This document shows, one piece after another, positions 44,351 through 53,799 of a stretch of DNA of 64,000 nt. The position numbers and the translations under genes were made by a program. Under the pieces are notes generated by a model that did not search any database, was not told where the DNA came from, and saw nothing but the letters and a program-made list of their open reading frames with translations. The stretch is from positions 434,001 through 498,000 of the forward strand of contig CAWJLA010000010.1 in assembly GCA_963843605.1 (NCBI GenBank), read 5' to 3'. This DNA comes from FEN-1297 sp963843605 (lineage in GTDB: Bacteria; Bacteroidota; Ignavibacteria; Ignavibacteriales; Ignavibacteriaceae). The stretch's first letter is position 1. The number at the start of each line of letters is the position of its first letter.

Positions 44351-46450
44351 TTAACCGACTAGTCCTATGAAATCGGTCATGATCTGCCCTGTTTCGTCCA
44401 ATACCGGATCTTCTTTTTGATCCGAAGAGTCTGCTTGGGTCTCTCCTTCCTTCAGCAATTTTAATCCTAATTTTTTACGAATTTCGTTTTCCCGTTCAAA
44501 TTTTTTCTTATCCATTTCATCCTGTTCTTTTTTCCGCTGAATTTCGTTAAGGGAAACATATTTTCTATCATGTGCATCCTTGTATTCATTTATCTCGTCA
44601 AGATATTTTGCCCATTCAGTGTCATCATCGTTAATTCTTTTTATATGTTCTTTTTCCAATTCGGGAACATATCTTTTTACATCACCGTACATATTATATT
44701 TTGTCGGTGAAATTTGATCCCACGGCAGAGAACTCGGTTCCGAGCTTTCACCGAATTCTTTCGGGTCAATTGCGGCAGGGTAAACGATATCCGGTACTAC
44801 ACCAAGATGCTGTGTGCTTTCGCCGTTAATTCTGTAAAACTTAGCTATTGTTAGTTTTATCTGGCCCAATTTAGTGGAGGAATTCGGTATAAGGCGATTA
44901 AGATCAATTAAATTTTGAACCGTACCTTTTCCGTAAGTTTGCTCTCCGACAATCAAGCCTCTTCCGTAATCCTGGATTGCTGCTGAAAATATTTCCGAAG
45001 CCGAAGCACTGAATCTGTTAACAAGCACAATCATCGGCCCGTTATAAAAGATAGAAGAATCTGGGTCATCCTCTTCTCTTATTCTTCCGTCAGAACTTTT
45101 AATTTGTACTACCGGGCCGTCCTTGATAAACAAGCCGGTAAGCTTGACAGCTTCTTCCAGAGAGCCGCCGCCGTTATTTCTTAAATCGATTATTAATCCG
45201 CTGATTTTTTCTTTCTTCAAATCTTCGAGAAGTTTTTTCACATCTCTTGTAGTGCTTTTATAATTTTTATCTCCGCGCTGTTCGGCTTCAAAGTCGCTGT
45301 AGAACGCAGGGATGGTAATAACACCAAGTTTATAATCTTTGTTGTCGTTTTTTACATCCAAAATTTTATCTTTAGCCGACTGTTCTTCGAGTTTAATTTT
45401 GTCCCTTACAAGAGTAATCAAAGTCGGCTTTGCATTTACCCCTTCGGTTGAAGGCAGAATCTGAAGCCTGACGACACTGCCTTTCGGTCCTCTGATAAGC
45501 TGAACAACATCGGTGATTCTCCAGCCGATTACATCAACCATATCACCTTCTTTACCCTGTCCCACACCAACAATCCTGTCTCCGGGGTGAAGCTCTTTGC
45601 TCTTAAATGCTGGTCCGCCCGGAATTACTTCAACAATTTTAGTATACTCGTCCTCGGTTTGCAGCTGTGCACCTATACCTTCAAGAGACCGGCTCATATC
45701 AATCTTAAAATTGTCTGAAGTTATGGGCGACATATAATTTGTGTGCGGATCGAGAGCTTCTGTATAAGAATTTTCAAACAGCTGAAAAACATCTTCATCG
45801 CTGTACTGATCAAGGTTTTTGTTTAAAATATCATATCTTTTTATAAGAGTTTTTTTAACCGCGTCCCATTTTTTCCCTGTTAATAACAAATTCAACGCAT
45901 CGTTTTTTACTCTTTTCTTCCAGAGTTCGTTATAATCGGTTGTATCCTTCGGCCAGGGAGCATCTTTACGGTCAATCAGGAATTTTTCGTCCTTTGTAAA
46001 ATTAAATTCCTTATCCAAAAGCTTTTTTGCATAGTTTATGCGTTCGTTCATTCTTTCTCTGAAGACGTTAAATATAACATATGCAGGTTTTAAATTTCCG
46101 TCTTTAATATCGTCGTCAAGCTGGTATCGGAACTGTTGAAAATCGTCAATATCCGATTGAAGAAAATACATTCTGTTATAATCCAAAGAATTCAAATAAC
46201 GGTTAAAAATTACATTCGAGAGTGAGTCGTTTAATGAATATTTTCTGTAATGGTACCTGGACAAAATTGTATTTATTAGCTGGTCTTCCGTTGACATGTA
46301 TTTTTCAGCGTGAGCAACTTTAACGGTATCGGGTGTACTCCAGAAATTCAGATTAAAGTCCGTTGTTTTTGCAAGGAAGATATTAGCTGTTACCAGTATA
46401 ATAGCTAATACAAAGAATTTTTTCATAATATTACTCGTTGTTTTCTTCAT
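44351..46450 (-). CDS. prc: Tail-specific carboxy-terminal processing protease (S41)
   Basis: Periplasmic serine protease that trims or degrades proteins from the C-terminus. The 699-residue length fits the long Tsp/Prc type. Parts: signal peptide (about residues 9-27), N-terminal helical domain (about 45-240), PDZ ('GIGAQLQTEDEYTKIVEVIP' to 'VVRLQIL'), and the S41 core with catalytic Ser in 'VNRFSASASEIFSAAIQDYG' and Lys in 'VGEQTYGKGTVQN'. A charged C-terminal domain follows. A second ATG eight codons in gives a cleaner signal peptide and may be the real start. A possible FCB-type -7 box lies upstream at 46478-46485. Confidence 0.92.
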   Translation of the reverse strand: MKKTTSNIMKKFFVLAIILVTANIFLAKTTDFNLNFWSTPDTVKVAHAEKYMSTEDQLINTILSRYHYRKYSLNDSLSNVIFNRYLNSLDYNRMYFLQSDIDDFQQFRYQLDDDIKDGNLKPAYVIFNVFRERMNERINYAKKLLDKEFNFTKDEKFLIDRKDAPWPKDTTDYNELWKKRVKNDALNLLLTGKKWDAVKKTLIKRYDILNKNLDQYSDEDVFQLFENSYTEALDPHTNYMSPITSDNFKIDMSRSLEGIGAQLQTEDEYTKIVEVIPGGPAFKSKELHPGDRIVGVGQGKEGDMVDVIGWRITDVVQLIRGPKGSVVRLQILPSTEGVNAKPTLITLVRDKIKLEEQSAKDKILDVKNDNKDYKLGVITIPAFYSDFEAEQRGDKNYKSTTRDVKKLLEDLKKEKISGLIIDLRNNGGGSLEEAVKLTGLFIKDGPVVQIKSSDGRIREEDDPDSSIFYNGPMIVLVNRFSASASEIFSAAIQDYGRGLIVGEQTYGKGTVQNLIDLNRLIPNSSTKLGQIKLTIAKFYRINGESTQHLGVVPDIVYPAAIDPKEFGESSEPSSLPWDQISPTKYNMYGDVKRYVPELEKEHIKRINDDDTEWAKYLDEINEYKDAHDRKYVSLNEIQRKKEQDEMDKKKFERENEIRKKLGLKLLKEGETQADSSDQKEDPVLDETGQIMTDFIGLVG

Positions 46451-46922
46451 TTACTTATTTGTTATTTGAAATTTGTACAAATCTAGTAACAGAAGGGGAG
46501 TATAAAAATGTTTTAATTTCCCGCTACCTAATTTTAGTACTTAATTTTTTGATTTTATCCGAACCGCAATATCCGAATAATTTATTTATTAAAAAAATCT
46601 ATTATTTTTCCCGCCTGACCTAAATTAACTAATCCGGTTAACCGCCGGATTTTTAAGCTTAAACCTTATTGTAAATTAGGAAATGATAAAAGTATTTCAC
46701 TTAGACGGGCGATAAGAAAAAATGACTTACAGTTGAAATAATTTTATAGCAAAATCTTTAGACCGGCTAAGTATCCGGAATGTAACATATAAAGTAAAGA
46801 AATAAATTAAATTCGTTAAAAAGTTCTAATTTTTCTTTAATTTACAAAATAACGGAGTACCGGCGCCTTAAATTAAATTAAGTGCCGGTTACTTAAATTT
46901 CATACGGATTTAATACCTAAAA
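46451..46922. other. Intergenic region with promoter and hairpins, no gene seen
   Basis: 472 bases between two - strand genes. It holds a possible -7 box for the protease (TAGATTTG on the - strand, 46478-46485; the matching -33 TTTG is poor). A stem AATCCGG/CCGGATT lies at 46631-46651. A longer imperfect stem at 46862-46890 (ACCGGC...GCCGGT) could end the peroxiredoxin transcript. Confidence 0.5.
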
Positions 46923-47441
46923 TTATTTCAATTCTGATGCCAGTTTAAAAACTTTTGCAGCATGGTTTTCAATATCGGATACATTAATAATTTTAGCTAT
47001 TTTACCTTCTTTATTAATAATAAATGTTACTCTGTTATCGACTCCGTATTTATTTAATACTCCGTATTCGGCCGAAACTTTTTTTAGCGAATCGGAAAGC
47101 AGAGGGAAATTAAGATGATATTTGTCGATAAAATTTTTTATAGCAGTCTTGCCGTCAACGCTTACGCCTAAAACCGGAATCTTACTTTCCTGAAATTTTT
47201 TCCAGCTGTCCCTAATTCCGCAGGCTTCTTTTGTACAGCCCGGGGTTCCGGCCTTCGGATAAAAATAAACAATAACCGGGGATTTTCCTTGAAAAGTAGA
47301 TAGCATATATGCTTTTCCGTAAGCATCATGCAGTGTAAAGTCCGGTGCATTCATGCCGACTTTTAATTTATCGCCGCCGTAAACAGATACGAAAAACAGC
47401 AGAAAGAAAATCACCCCTGACGAAATCATCATCTTTTTCAT
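46923..47441 (-). CDS. Exported thioredoxin-dependent peroxiredoxin (Bcp-like)
   Basis: Peroxide-reducing enzyme of the Bcp/PrxQ class. The core 'VGMNAPDFTLHDAYGKAYML', 'VIVYFYPKAGTPGCTKEACG' (peroxidatic Cys in PGCT, resolving Cys five residues on) and 'VLGVSVDGKTAIKNFIDKYH' are complete. Unlike most Bcp proteins it has an N-terminal signal sequence (about residues 1-22, 'GVIFFLLFFVSVYGG'), so it likely works in the periplasm, where DsbD-type systems could recycle it. 172 residues. It sits 63 bases downstream of purB on the same strand. Confidence 0.9.
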   Translation of the reverse strand: MKKMMISSGVIFFLLFFVSVYGGDKLKVGMNAPDFTLHDAYGKAYMLSTFQGKSPVIVYFYPKAGTPGCTKEACGIRDSWKKFQESKIPVLGVSVDGKTAIKNFIDKYHLNFPLLSDSLKKVSAEYGVLNKYGVDNRVTFIINKEGKIAKIINVSDIENHAAKVFKLASELK

Positions 47442-47504
47442 AGTAACTCCTTTGAAAGATTATTATTTATTTAGACAATTGGGAACGTTTCCGATAAATT
47501 ATTA

Positions 47505-48806
47505 TTAATCCTTTTCTACACTTCTGGCAAAAATATAGTCGACGTTCTTAAGCATTTTTTTGTTGTCGAATATACCGTCCAATTCTTCATTTGATAAATA
47601 TTTTTTAACTTCGTCCGATTTCATTAATTCAGATTTAAGGTCTTTGGATTTATCCGCCCATACTTCCATTGCCGAAGTTTGAACAATTTTATAAGCATCT
47701 TCTCTTGAAATTCCTTTATTAATTAATTTCAGGAGAATTGTTTGCGAGAATACAAGTCCGCGGGTAAGATTTAAATTTTTGATCATATTCTCGGGATAAA
47801 TAAGAAGATTTTTAACAAGTTTTACCATCAAGTCGAGCATATAATCGAGAGCAATAGTACTGTCCGGAACAATAATTCTTTCAACGGAAGAATGCGAAAT
47901 ATCTCTTTCATGCCATAATGCCACATTTTCAAGCGCAGCAGTAGCATTACCTCTTAAAACACGAGCCAATCCGGAAATTCTTTCGCTTACAATAGGATTT
48001 CTTTTGTGCGGCATTGCAGATGAACCTTTTTGACCTTTTGAAAAGTATTCTTCCGCTTCAAGCACTTCCGTTCTTTGAAGGTGTCTTATTTCAACGGCAA
48101 TCTTTTCAAGGGAAGCGCCGATTACGGCCAAGGTTGTTATATATTCGGCATGCCTGTCCCGCTGTATAACCTGGGTAGAAACGGAAGCAGGCTTCAGGTT
48201 CATTTTTTCGCAGACAAATTCTTCAACTTTGGGAGAAAGATGTTCGAATGTCCCGACGGCACCTGAAATCTGTCCGACGCTGATTGATTCAACTGCTTTA
48301 TCCAGTCTGGCGATATTTCTTTTTGTCTCTTCATACCACAGCGCAAATTTAAGTCCCATTGTAGTCGGTTCGGCGTGAATGCCGTGAGATCTGCCGACGC
48401 AAAGAGTGTTTTTATGTTCGAGTGCTCTTTCTTTTAATTCCTTTTTTAACTCTACAAGTCTTTTAAGAAGCAGTTCACCCGCAGTTTTCATTTGATATGA
48501 TAAAGTTGTGTCGAGTATATCCGAGGAAGTCATACCGTAATGGATATGCCTTGATTCCGGTCCGACATATTCGGCGACGTTGGTTAGGAAGGCTATGACG
48601 TCGTGCTTTGTTGTTTCTTCAATTTCAAGAACTCTTTTAACGTCAAAATTTGCTTTTTTCTTAATAATATCCACATCGGCTTTAGGTATTTCGCCGAGCT
48701 GGCTTCTTGCTTCGCAGGCAAGTATTTCAATCTGAAGCCAAGTTTTTAATTTAAACTCGTCCTGCCAAATTTTTCCCATCTCGGGGAGTGTATATCTTTC
48801 TATCAT
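47505..48806 (-). CDS. purB: Adenylosuccinate lyase
   Basis: Purine synthesis enzyme splitting adenylosuccinate and SAICAR. The 433-residue protein has 'HIHYGMTSSDILDTTLSYQM' with the base region, 'GRSHGIHAEPTTMGLKFALW', and the superfamily signature 'KGSSAMPHKRNPIVSERISG'. The length and the short N-terminus 'MIERYTLPEMGKIWQDEFKL' are those of the B. subtilis-type enzyme. Its ATG overlaps the stop of htrA upstream by 4 bases (ATGA), so plsY, htrA and purB form an operon. Confidence 0.95.
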   Translation of the reverse strand: MIERYTLPEMGKIWQDEFKLKTWLQIEILACEARSQLGEIPKADVDIIKKKANFDVKRVLEIEETTKHDVIAFLTNVAEYVGPESRHIHYGMTSSDILDTTLSYQMKTAGELLLKRLVELKKELKERALEHKNTLCVGRSHGIHAEPTTMGLKFALWYEETKRNIARLDKAVESISVGQISGAVGTFEHLSPKVEEFVCEKMNLKPASVSTQVIQRDRHAEYITTLAVIGASLEKIAVEIRHLQRTEVLEAEEYFSKGQKGSSAMPHKRNPIVSERISGLARVLRGNATAALENVALWHERDISHSSVERIIVPDSTIALDYMLDLMVKLVKNLLIYPENMIKNLNLTRGLVFSQTILLKLINKGISREDAYKIVQTSAMEVWADKSKDLKSELMKSDEVKKYLSNEELDGIFDNKKMLKNVDYIFARSVEKD

Positions 48807-49975
48807 GAAGTTTTCTCCAAAGTCATTTGTTTAGTTATTATTTTGCTGTCGCGTAAAATTTTAATTGTAATTGTATCACCCACACTGAACTGCTTAAAAA
48901 CTCCGATCAGAGTTTGTTCGTCGTTTATCAGGTAATTATTTACCTGAATAATAATATCGCCTTCTTTAAGTCCGGCTTTATCCGCAGGGGATTTATCCAA
49001 AACCTGCAGAATTATTACGCCTCTGGTGGTGGGAAGATGATAATAATCGGCAATTCCCTTGTCAACTGCCTGAATCTTAAGACCTACATTAAAATTCCGA
49101 TCCACCTTTCCGAATTTTTTAAGCTGCGTGATAATTCTTTTGATCCTATTGATCGGTATCGCAAAACCCAGTCCGATATTGCCTTTAACTCCGTTTGCGG
49201 TATAGATAATCGTATTCATACCTATAACTTCGCCGACGCTGTTAACAAGCGGGCCGCCGCTGTTTCCACCGTTTATTGCCGCATCGGTTTGTATCATGTT
49301 TAGATAATAACGGTCGTCTATCGGCTCAAGATTCATTCCGGTTGAACTGATCACTCCCACCGTTACAGTCGGTTTATCGTTAAGATTGAATAATCCGAAC
49401 GGATTCCCGAAAGCTATTACCCATTCTCCGATCAGAACATCATCTGAATTTCCGAGAATTACATGCGGAAGGCCGTTATCGTCGATTTTAAGCAGACTAA
49501 TATCAGTGGAATGGTCGGAGCCGATTAATTTAGCCTTATATTCCTTTCCGTTAGTAAGAGTTACCGTTATTTCCGTTGCATTTCCCGCAACATGATCATT
49601 GGTTACGATGTAACCGTCAGGGGAAATTAAGAATCCCGATCCGAGTTCTTTAACTTTCTGGCTCATACTTCCGTTGTCGCCGAAGAATTGTCTGAAAAAA
49701 GGATCATCGAAAAACGGGTTTAGCGGATTACTGTACTGCTGAATCTCGGTAACATTTATTCCCACGACTGCGGGACTGACCTGCCGGACAGTTCTTGTAA
49801 TTGCGTTCTGTCTGGAGTTATTTATTGAGCTGTCATTTTTAGTCTGCTGCTGATTATTATAAATGTCTTCAACATATAACGGAACAGTTTTCTTACTATT
49901 TGTAATCAATATAACCGAACCGGTAAATATCAGAAGAAGTACGAAAACTATTATTAGATTTTTATATTTGTTCAT
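48803..49975 (-). CDS. htrA: Do-like serine protease/chaperone (HtrA family)
   Basis: Envelope quality-control protease. The 390-residue protein has one N-terminal membrane anchor (about residues 5-25) and so is tethered to the inner membrane. The catalytic triad is visible: His in 'YIVTNDHVAGNATEI', Asp in 'DHSTDISLLKID', Ser in 'AAINGGNSGGPLVNSVGEVI'. A single PDZ domain follows (about 295-385, 'LQVLDKSPADKAGLKEGDII'). The one-PDZ plan matches DegS-like or Gram-positive HtrA forms more than DegP. It overlaps purB by 4 bases and lies 4 after plsY. Confidence 0.93.
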   Translation of the reverse strand: MNKYKNLIIVFVLLLIFTGSVILITNSKKTVPLYVEDIYNNQQQTKNDSSINNSRQNAITRTVRQVSPAVVGINVTEIQQYSNPLNPFFDDPFFRQFFGDNGSMSQKVKELGSGFLISPDGYIVTNDHVAGNATEITVTLTNGKEYKAKLIGSDHSTDISLLKIDDNGLPHVILGNSDDVLIGEWVIAFGNPFGLFNLNDKPTVTVGVISSTGMNLEPIDDRYYLNMIQTDAAINGGNSGGPLVNSVGEVIGMNTIIYTANGVKGNIGLGFAIPINRIKRIITQLKKFGKVDRNFNVGLKIQAVDKGIADYYHLPTTRGVIILQVLDKSPADKAGLKEGDIIIQVNNYLINDEQTLIGVFKQFSVGDTITIKILRDSKIITKQMTLEKTS

Positions 49976-49979
49976 TCTT

Positions 49980-50609
49980 TTACCTTTTTAAACTGAATAT
50001 TTTTTTCCCTTTTAAGATTTCAACCAGTGCATCATTATGTTTGGTTAAAATTATAAGTAATAATGCCGCTGTGTAAAGCAGCATTGAAGATACCGAGTCG
50101 GGTACCGGATTAACATATTTAAATAAAATATCCGCAGAACCGAATACCAAGACCAATGACATTACAGTTGCCCAGAGATTGGAAAAATTAATATCTCTCC
50201 TTAAAAGAAAAACAATTAACCAGACAATTACCCAGATAAACAGCAAAAACGGGAATAATAGGGCATTGCCTCCCGCAGCGGCAGCCAATCCTTTTCCGCC
50301 TTTGAACTTTAGCCATGGATTATAACAATGACTGAAAACTGCAAATATTAATGCCAAAGCCGGATATATAAAATTTAAAGGAAAGAAAACTAGACAAATA
50401 TATACACTGAGCAATCCCTTAAGCGCATCGATAATTAAAACAAGAGCGCCAAGAATTTTTGATCGTGAAACCTCGTAAGTGTTCATTGCGCCGACATTAC
50501 CGCTGCCGCTCTGCGTAATGTCTAATCCTCTGGAGGATTTCATGATGAAATATGCTGTGGGAAATGATCCCAGCAGATAGCCTATAAGCAGGCTGAAAAT
50601 ATAATTCAT
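49980..50609 (-). CDS. plsY: Acyl-phosphate:glycerol-3-phosphate acyltransferase
   Basis: Inner-membrane enzyme making lysophosphatidate in phospholipid synthesis. It has 209 residues and about five hydrophobic segments, with the three family motifs: 'LLGSFPTAYFIMK...DITQSGSGNVGAMNTYEVSRS', 'HCYNPWLKFKGGKGLAAAAG' and 'LTKHNDALVEILKGKK' near the end. First gene of the plsY-htrA-purB operon. About 220 bases of AT-rich DNA with no gene separate it from the tRNAs. Confidence 0.94.
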   Translation of the reverse strand: MNYIFSLLIGYLLGSFPTAYFIMKSSRGLDITQSGSGNVGAMNTYEVSRSKILGALVLIIDALKGLLSVYICLVFFPLNFIYPALALIFAVFSHCYNPWLKFKGGKGLAAAAGGNALLFPFLLFIWVIVWLIVFLLRRDINFSNLWATVMSLVLVFGSADILFKYVNPVPDSVSSMLLYTAALLLIILTKHNDALVEILKGKKIFSLKR

Positions 50610-50830
50610 ATTATTAGAATAGAAAATCTTATAAGAAGTAATTTGAATTTAATAAAAAATTGATTCTGCTAGTGTGAAAAATAAAACATTATTGAAAAAT
50701 TACTCATAAAAATAAAAATATTATTGCAAGATATTATGATTCATATTATATTTGAATTCTAAATTTTGGGGAAAAACAGATTAAATAAAGCCCCAATAAT
50801 GATTTAGGGTTCTTGAAATTTATTGAATAT

Positions 50831-50903
<73 letters not shown>

Positions 50904-51018
50904 CAATAATCCACTGCCGTGGATTTTTTATTTTGTATTTATTTTATAATTTATACCTAGATTATTTAATCATTTCTGCAAATACCAGAATTAGGGGTTA
51001 AATTTTCTCTTATAACAA

Positions 51019-51092
51019 GGCGCTGTAGCCAAGTGGTCTAAGGCGAAGGTCTGCAAAACCTTTATTCGTCGGTTCGAATCCGACCGGCGCCT
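51019..51092 (+). tRNA. tRNA-Cys (anticodon GCA)
   Basis: Full cloverleaf of 74 bases: acceptor GGCGCTG/CGGCGCC with one G-T pair, anticodon stem AAGGT/ACCTT around CTGCAAA (GCA), and T-arm GTCGGTTCGAATCCGAC. CCA is not encoded. A terminator follows at once. Confidence 0.96.
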
Positions 51093-51093
51093 C

Positions 51094-51122
51094 AAAAAGT
51101 CCTCTTTAATAGAGGACTTTTT
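51094..51122 (+). terminator. Rho-independent terminator after the tRNA pair
   Basis: AAAAAGTCCTCT (51094-51105), loop TTAAT, AGAGGACTTTTT (51111-51122). Twelve-base perfect stem ending in a U-run, directly after tRNA-Cys; it likely ends a tRNA-Gly/tRNA-Cys transcript. Confidence 0.92.
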
Positions 51123-51180
51123 AATTTATTTATTGCCGCATATCTAAGCCGTATTTCAGTAATATATAGTATTAAAATAA

Positions 51181-51913
51181 CTAAGGACCTGTTACTTTCA
51201 GTTTATTATTCACGTCTTTTACACCGATTACATTTTTAATTTCTTCTTCCATTTCTTTTTTGTTATAAAAATAATTCACAGATCCGGTTATAGTCGCAAT
51301 CCCGTGTTTTACTGAAATTTTAATATTATCATAGTCAGGAAATTCATCTTTTCTCATGGCTGTTAATACTGCTTCCAGGTTTTTATCCGACATGGCTTTC
51401 TGAAGAGGAAGCACCTGTATTTTATTATTGAGGCCTTTTACTCCTTTTTGCCATGAAGAGACTGATTGGGCCAATAATTTTTTCCTGTAAAAGCTGACTT
51501 GACCTGATAAAAATACTACTCCATTATCTGCATGAACAAATATTCTCTGCGGATCTCTTATTGCCGATATCTGATTAAAATCATTTCCGATATTATCTTG
51601 AATTTCTTTATCCGGTAAAACAGGAGTATTCACTAATAAATTGTCATCAATTTTTTTTATGCCGGACACTCTTGAAATTATTTCGAATACTTTATATTTA
51701 TCGTAAAGTGTATGCACCGTACCGTTAACGTTTACTACCCTCATTTTCTATGGAAACCCGGAGCAGATTATTATTCTCGTATTTATTCTCAAGAGCGCGC
51801 TGAACTTTCTGCTTCAAGTTTATATTGTTATTTCCTGTTGATCCGGTTAGAAATAATGCTAAAACAGAAATTACAATTACTCCCGTATATTTAAAATATT
51901 TTAGCTTATTCAT
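51181..51913 (-). pseudogene. Exported BON-domain protein; single frameshift
   Basis: Periplasmic protein with three BON domains, folds that bind lipid surfaces and often occur in stress proteins. It lies in two frames: 51913-51725 (signal peptide with 'VIVISVLALFLTGSTG' and the first half of BON 1) and 51744-51181 (the rest, 'VVNVNGTVHTLYDKYKVFEI', then 'RIFVHADNGVVFLSGQVSFY' and 'ISVKHGIATITGSVNYFYNK'). Deleting one A from the A4 run (51744-51747, T on the + strand) joins them as 'LLRVSIEMRVVNVNGTVHTL' inside BON 1. A mutated gene or a sequence error; otherwise it would be a well-formed osmotically-inducible-type protein. Confidence 0.78.
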
Positions 51914-52160
51914 ATCGTAAAACCAATCCTTTTTTTCATATCAATTTCAAATCATACATATAAGTTAATAACGCCGGAAATATAGTTTTTGACTCGGCTC
52001 AACATCATGAATAAGTTGTGTAAAATCATAAGTGCACGAATGTATTGAACTATTTGGCAAATAAGGACATCAAAATAATTTTTAAACCTTTTTAGAGTAA
52101 TATCTTGTCAAAGAACAGATTAATTAATTATTTAGTTACTTGTTATGAAAGGCTCAGACT

Positions 52161-52508
52161 ATGAAAAGGTTATTTTTGATCCTTTTTATGTTTTCGGTTT
52201 TAGGCTCAGTATTATATGCACAGGGAAGGTATTCCGTTAAGGACAGGGTTGCAAACCTTAAAAGCAAATTGTCGTTGAATGATCGTCAAACCTTGCAGGT
52301 AGATTCCATTCTCACTTCGGCTTCTGAGAAGATTAAAAATTTGCCGGAGGACAGCGGCGACCGAAGGGCTCAAATGAGATCTATTATGACTGAGGCTAAC
52401 AATCAAGTTATGAATGTGCTAACAGATGAACAGAAAACACAGTATCAGAAAATGCAGGATGAAAGAAAAGAACGCATGAAGAACAGACGAAATAGCGGAA
52501 ACCAATAA
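52161..52508 (+). CDS. Small periplasmic LTxxQ/CpxP-like protein
   Basis: 115-residue exported helical protein. A signal peptide (about residues 1-20, ending 'VLYAQ') is followed by two long amphipathic helices rich in Lys, Arg and Asp. It has two degenerate copies of the Spy/CpxP LTxxQ motif: 'LSLNDRQTLQVDSIL' and 'NVLTDEQKTQYQKMQDE'. Family members are periplasmic chaperones or metal sensors. Function here is inferred from that pattern only. It has its own short upstream region and no operon partner. Confidence 0.7.
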   Translation: MKRLFLILFMFSVLGSVLYAQGRYSVKDRVANLKSKLSLNDRQTLQVDSILTSASEKIKNLPEDSGDRRAQMRSIMTEANNQVMNVLTDEQKTQYQKMQDERKERMKNRRNSGNQ

Positions 52509-52556
52509 ATATCGCCGGATAATTTCCGCGAGTTATAAAATTCAGGAAGTTAAAAT

Positions 52557-53075
52557 TTATCTTCGGGCTCCGTGCCGGAAACCTCTATACGGTATGGAGC
52601 TCTGCACCGTAATAAAAGCTTTGTTATCAATTGATTCGATAAATTCTATTATTTTCCTTTGTTGTTTGCGGGGACAAACAATAACTATTACCGATACTCC
52701 GCCCCGGCCGCCTTCTCCCGGAAGTATTGTTACTCCAAACTTAGATTTTCTTAATGCCATTGCTATGTCATCGGTATGGTGCAGAGAAATAACATTTAAT
52801 TGCACATATCCGAAACCGATTTTTTGCTCAATAGATACTCCTATGATATTACCTAATCCGAACCCGAATGCGTATCCGATAAGGTTCGGAATAACGTCGA
52901 GATGCTGAAACACAAATCTGATTGCAAAAACCCAGATAAGTACCTCAAAAAAACCGACTATTCCGGCATAATATTTCTTACCCTGCACAACCAATATCAC
53001 CCTTATTGTATCCAGAGAAACATCGCCTATCCTCATACATGCTATTAAGATAGAGCCCCCGAGAACCTCAAGCAT
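52557..53075 (-). CDS. UPF0316/DUF2179 membrane protein
   Basis: 172-residue protein with three N-terminal membrane segments ('GGSILIACMRIGDVSLDTIR', 'GFFEVLIWVFAIRFVF', 'LIGYAFGFGLGNIIGVSIE') and a cytoplasmic DUF2179 domain ('ISLHHTDDIAMALRKSKFGV...GRGGVSVIVIVCPRKQQRKI'), the layout of the UPF0316 family. The DUF2179 fold may bind a small ligand or nucleotide; the biological role is unknown. It is divergent from pcm. Confidence 0.87.
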   Translation of the reverse strand: MLEVLGGSILIACMRIGDVSLDTIRVILVVQGKKYYAGIVGFFEVLIWVFAIRFVFQHLDVIPNLIGYAFGFGLGNIIGVSIEQKIGFGYVQLNVISLHHTDDIAMALRKSKFGVTILPGEGGRGGVSVIVIVCPRKQQRKIIEFIESIDNKAFITVQSSIPYRGFRHGARR

Positions 53076-53160
53076 TTTTTCCTCGTATAATTTTTTATTA
53101 CCTAATCAAACTTAATTAAATTTATTTTATCTTTAAGCAAAGAATAAAATAAATTTTTAT

Positions 53161-53799
53161 ATGTTCGAAAGAGAAAGACAAGAATTAGTAGATAAGTTGT
53201 CCGAAAAAGGAATTCACGATATCTATGTACTTAAAGCCATGGGCGAAGTTGAGCGAGATAAGTTCATCCCTATTGCGATGAAGCATCATGCTTATAAAGA
53301 CGTAGCACTTCCAATTGGTTACGGTCAGACCATAAGCCAGCCTTATACCGTTGCCTATATGACTCAATCCCTGAAATTAAAACCCGGTTCAAAAGTGCTT
53401 GAGATAGGAACCGGTTCCGGTTACCAGGCGGCTCTATTGGTAAAAATGGGTATGGATGTATACAGTATCGAAAGACAATTTGACATTTATTCCCAGACCC
53501 AAAAGTTATTCGATTTGCTAGGTATCAGGGTTCACACAAAATGCGGAGACGGTACAATTGGCTGGGAAGAATTTTCGCCTTATGACGGAATTATTGTAAC
53601 TGCTGGTTCACCCTCAATTCCTGTTTCCTTGAAAAAGCAGCTCACAAATGGCGGCAGACTTGTAATACCGGTCGGAAATAAAAATTCTCAAATGTTGAAG
53701 ATTATCACTAAGTTAGACCAGAACGATTTTGAAACCGTAGATGTTCCTCAATTTTCATTTGTCCCATTAATAGGCAGAGATGGGTGGAACCAAAAATAA
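53161..53799 (+). CDS. pcm: Protein-L-isoaspartate O-methyltransferase
   Basis: Repairs damaged aspartyl residues in proteins by SAM-dependent methylation. The 212-residue protein has 'MGEVERDKFIPIAMKHHAYK', 'IGYGQTISQPYTVAYMTQSL', the SAM-binding 'VLEIGTGSGYQAALL' and 'GRLVIPVGNKNSQML'. It overlaps miaA by 16 bases, so the two are translated together. A TATCTTTA box about 25 bases before the ATG resembles an FCB -7 element with one mismatch. Confidence 0.94.
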   Translation: MFERERQELVDKLSEKGIHDIYVLKAMGEVERDKFIPIAMKHHAYKDVALPIGYGQTISQPYTVAYMTQSLKLKPGSKVLEIGTGSGYQAALLVKMGMDVYSIERQFDIYSQTQKLFDLLGIRVHTKCGDGTIGWEEFSPYDGIIVTAGSPSIPVSLKKQLTNGGRLVIPVGNKNSQMLKIITKLDQNDFETVDVPQFSFVPLIGRDGWNQK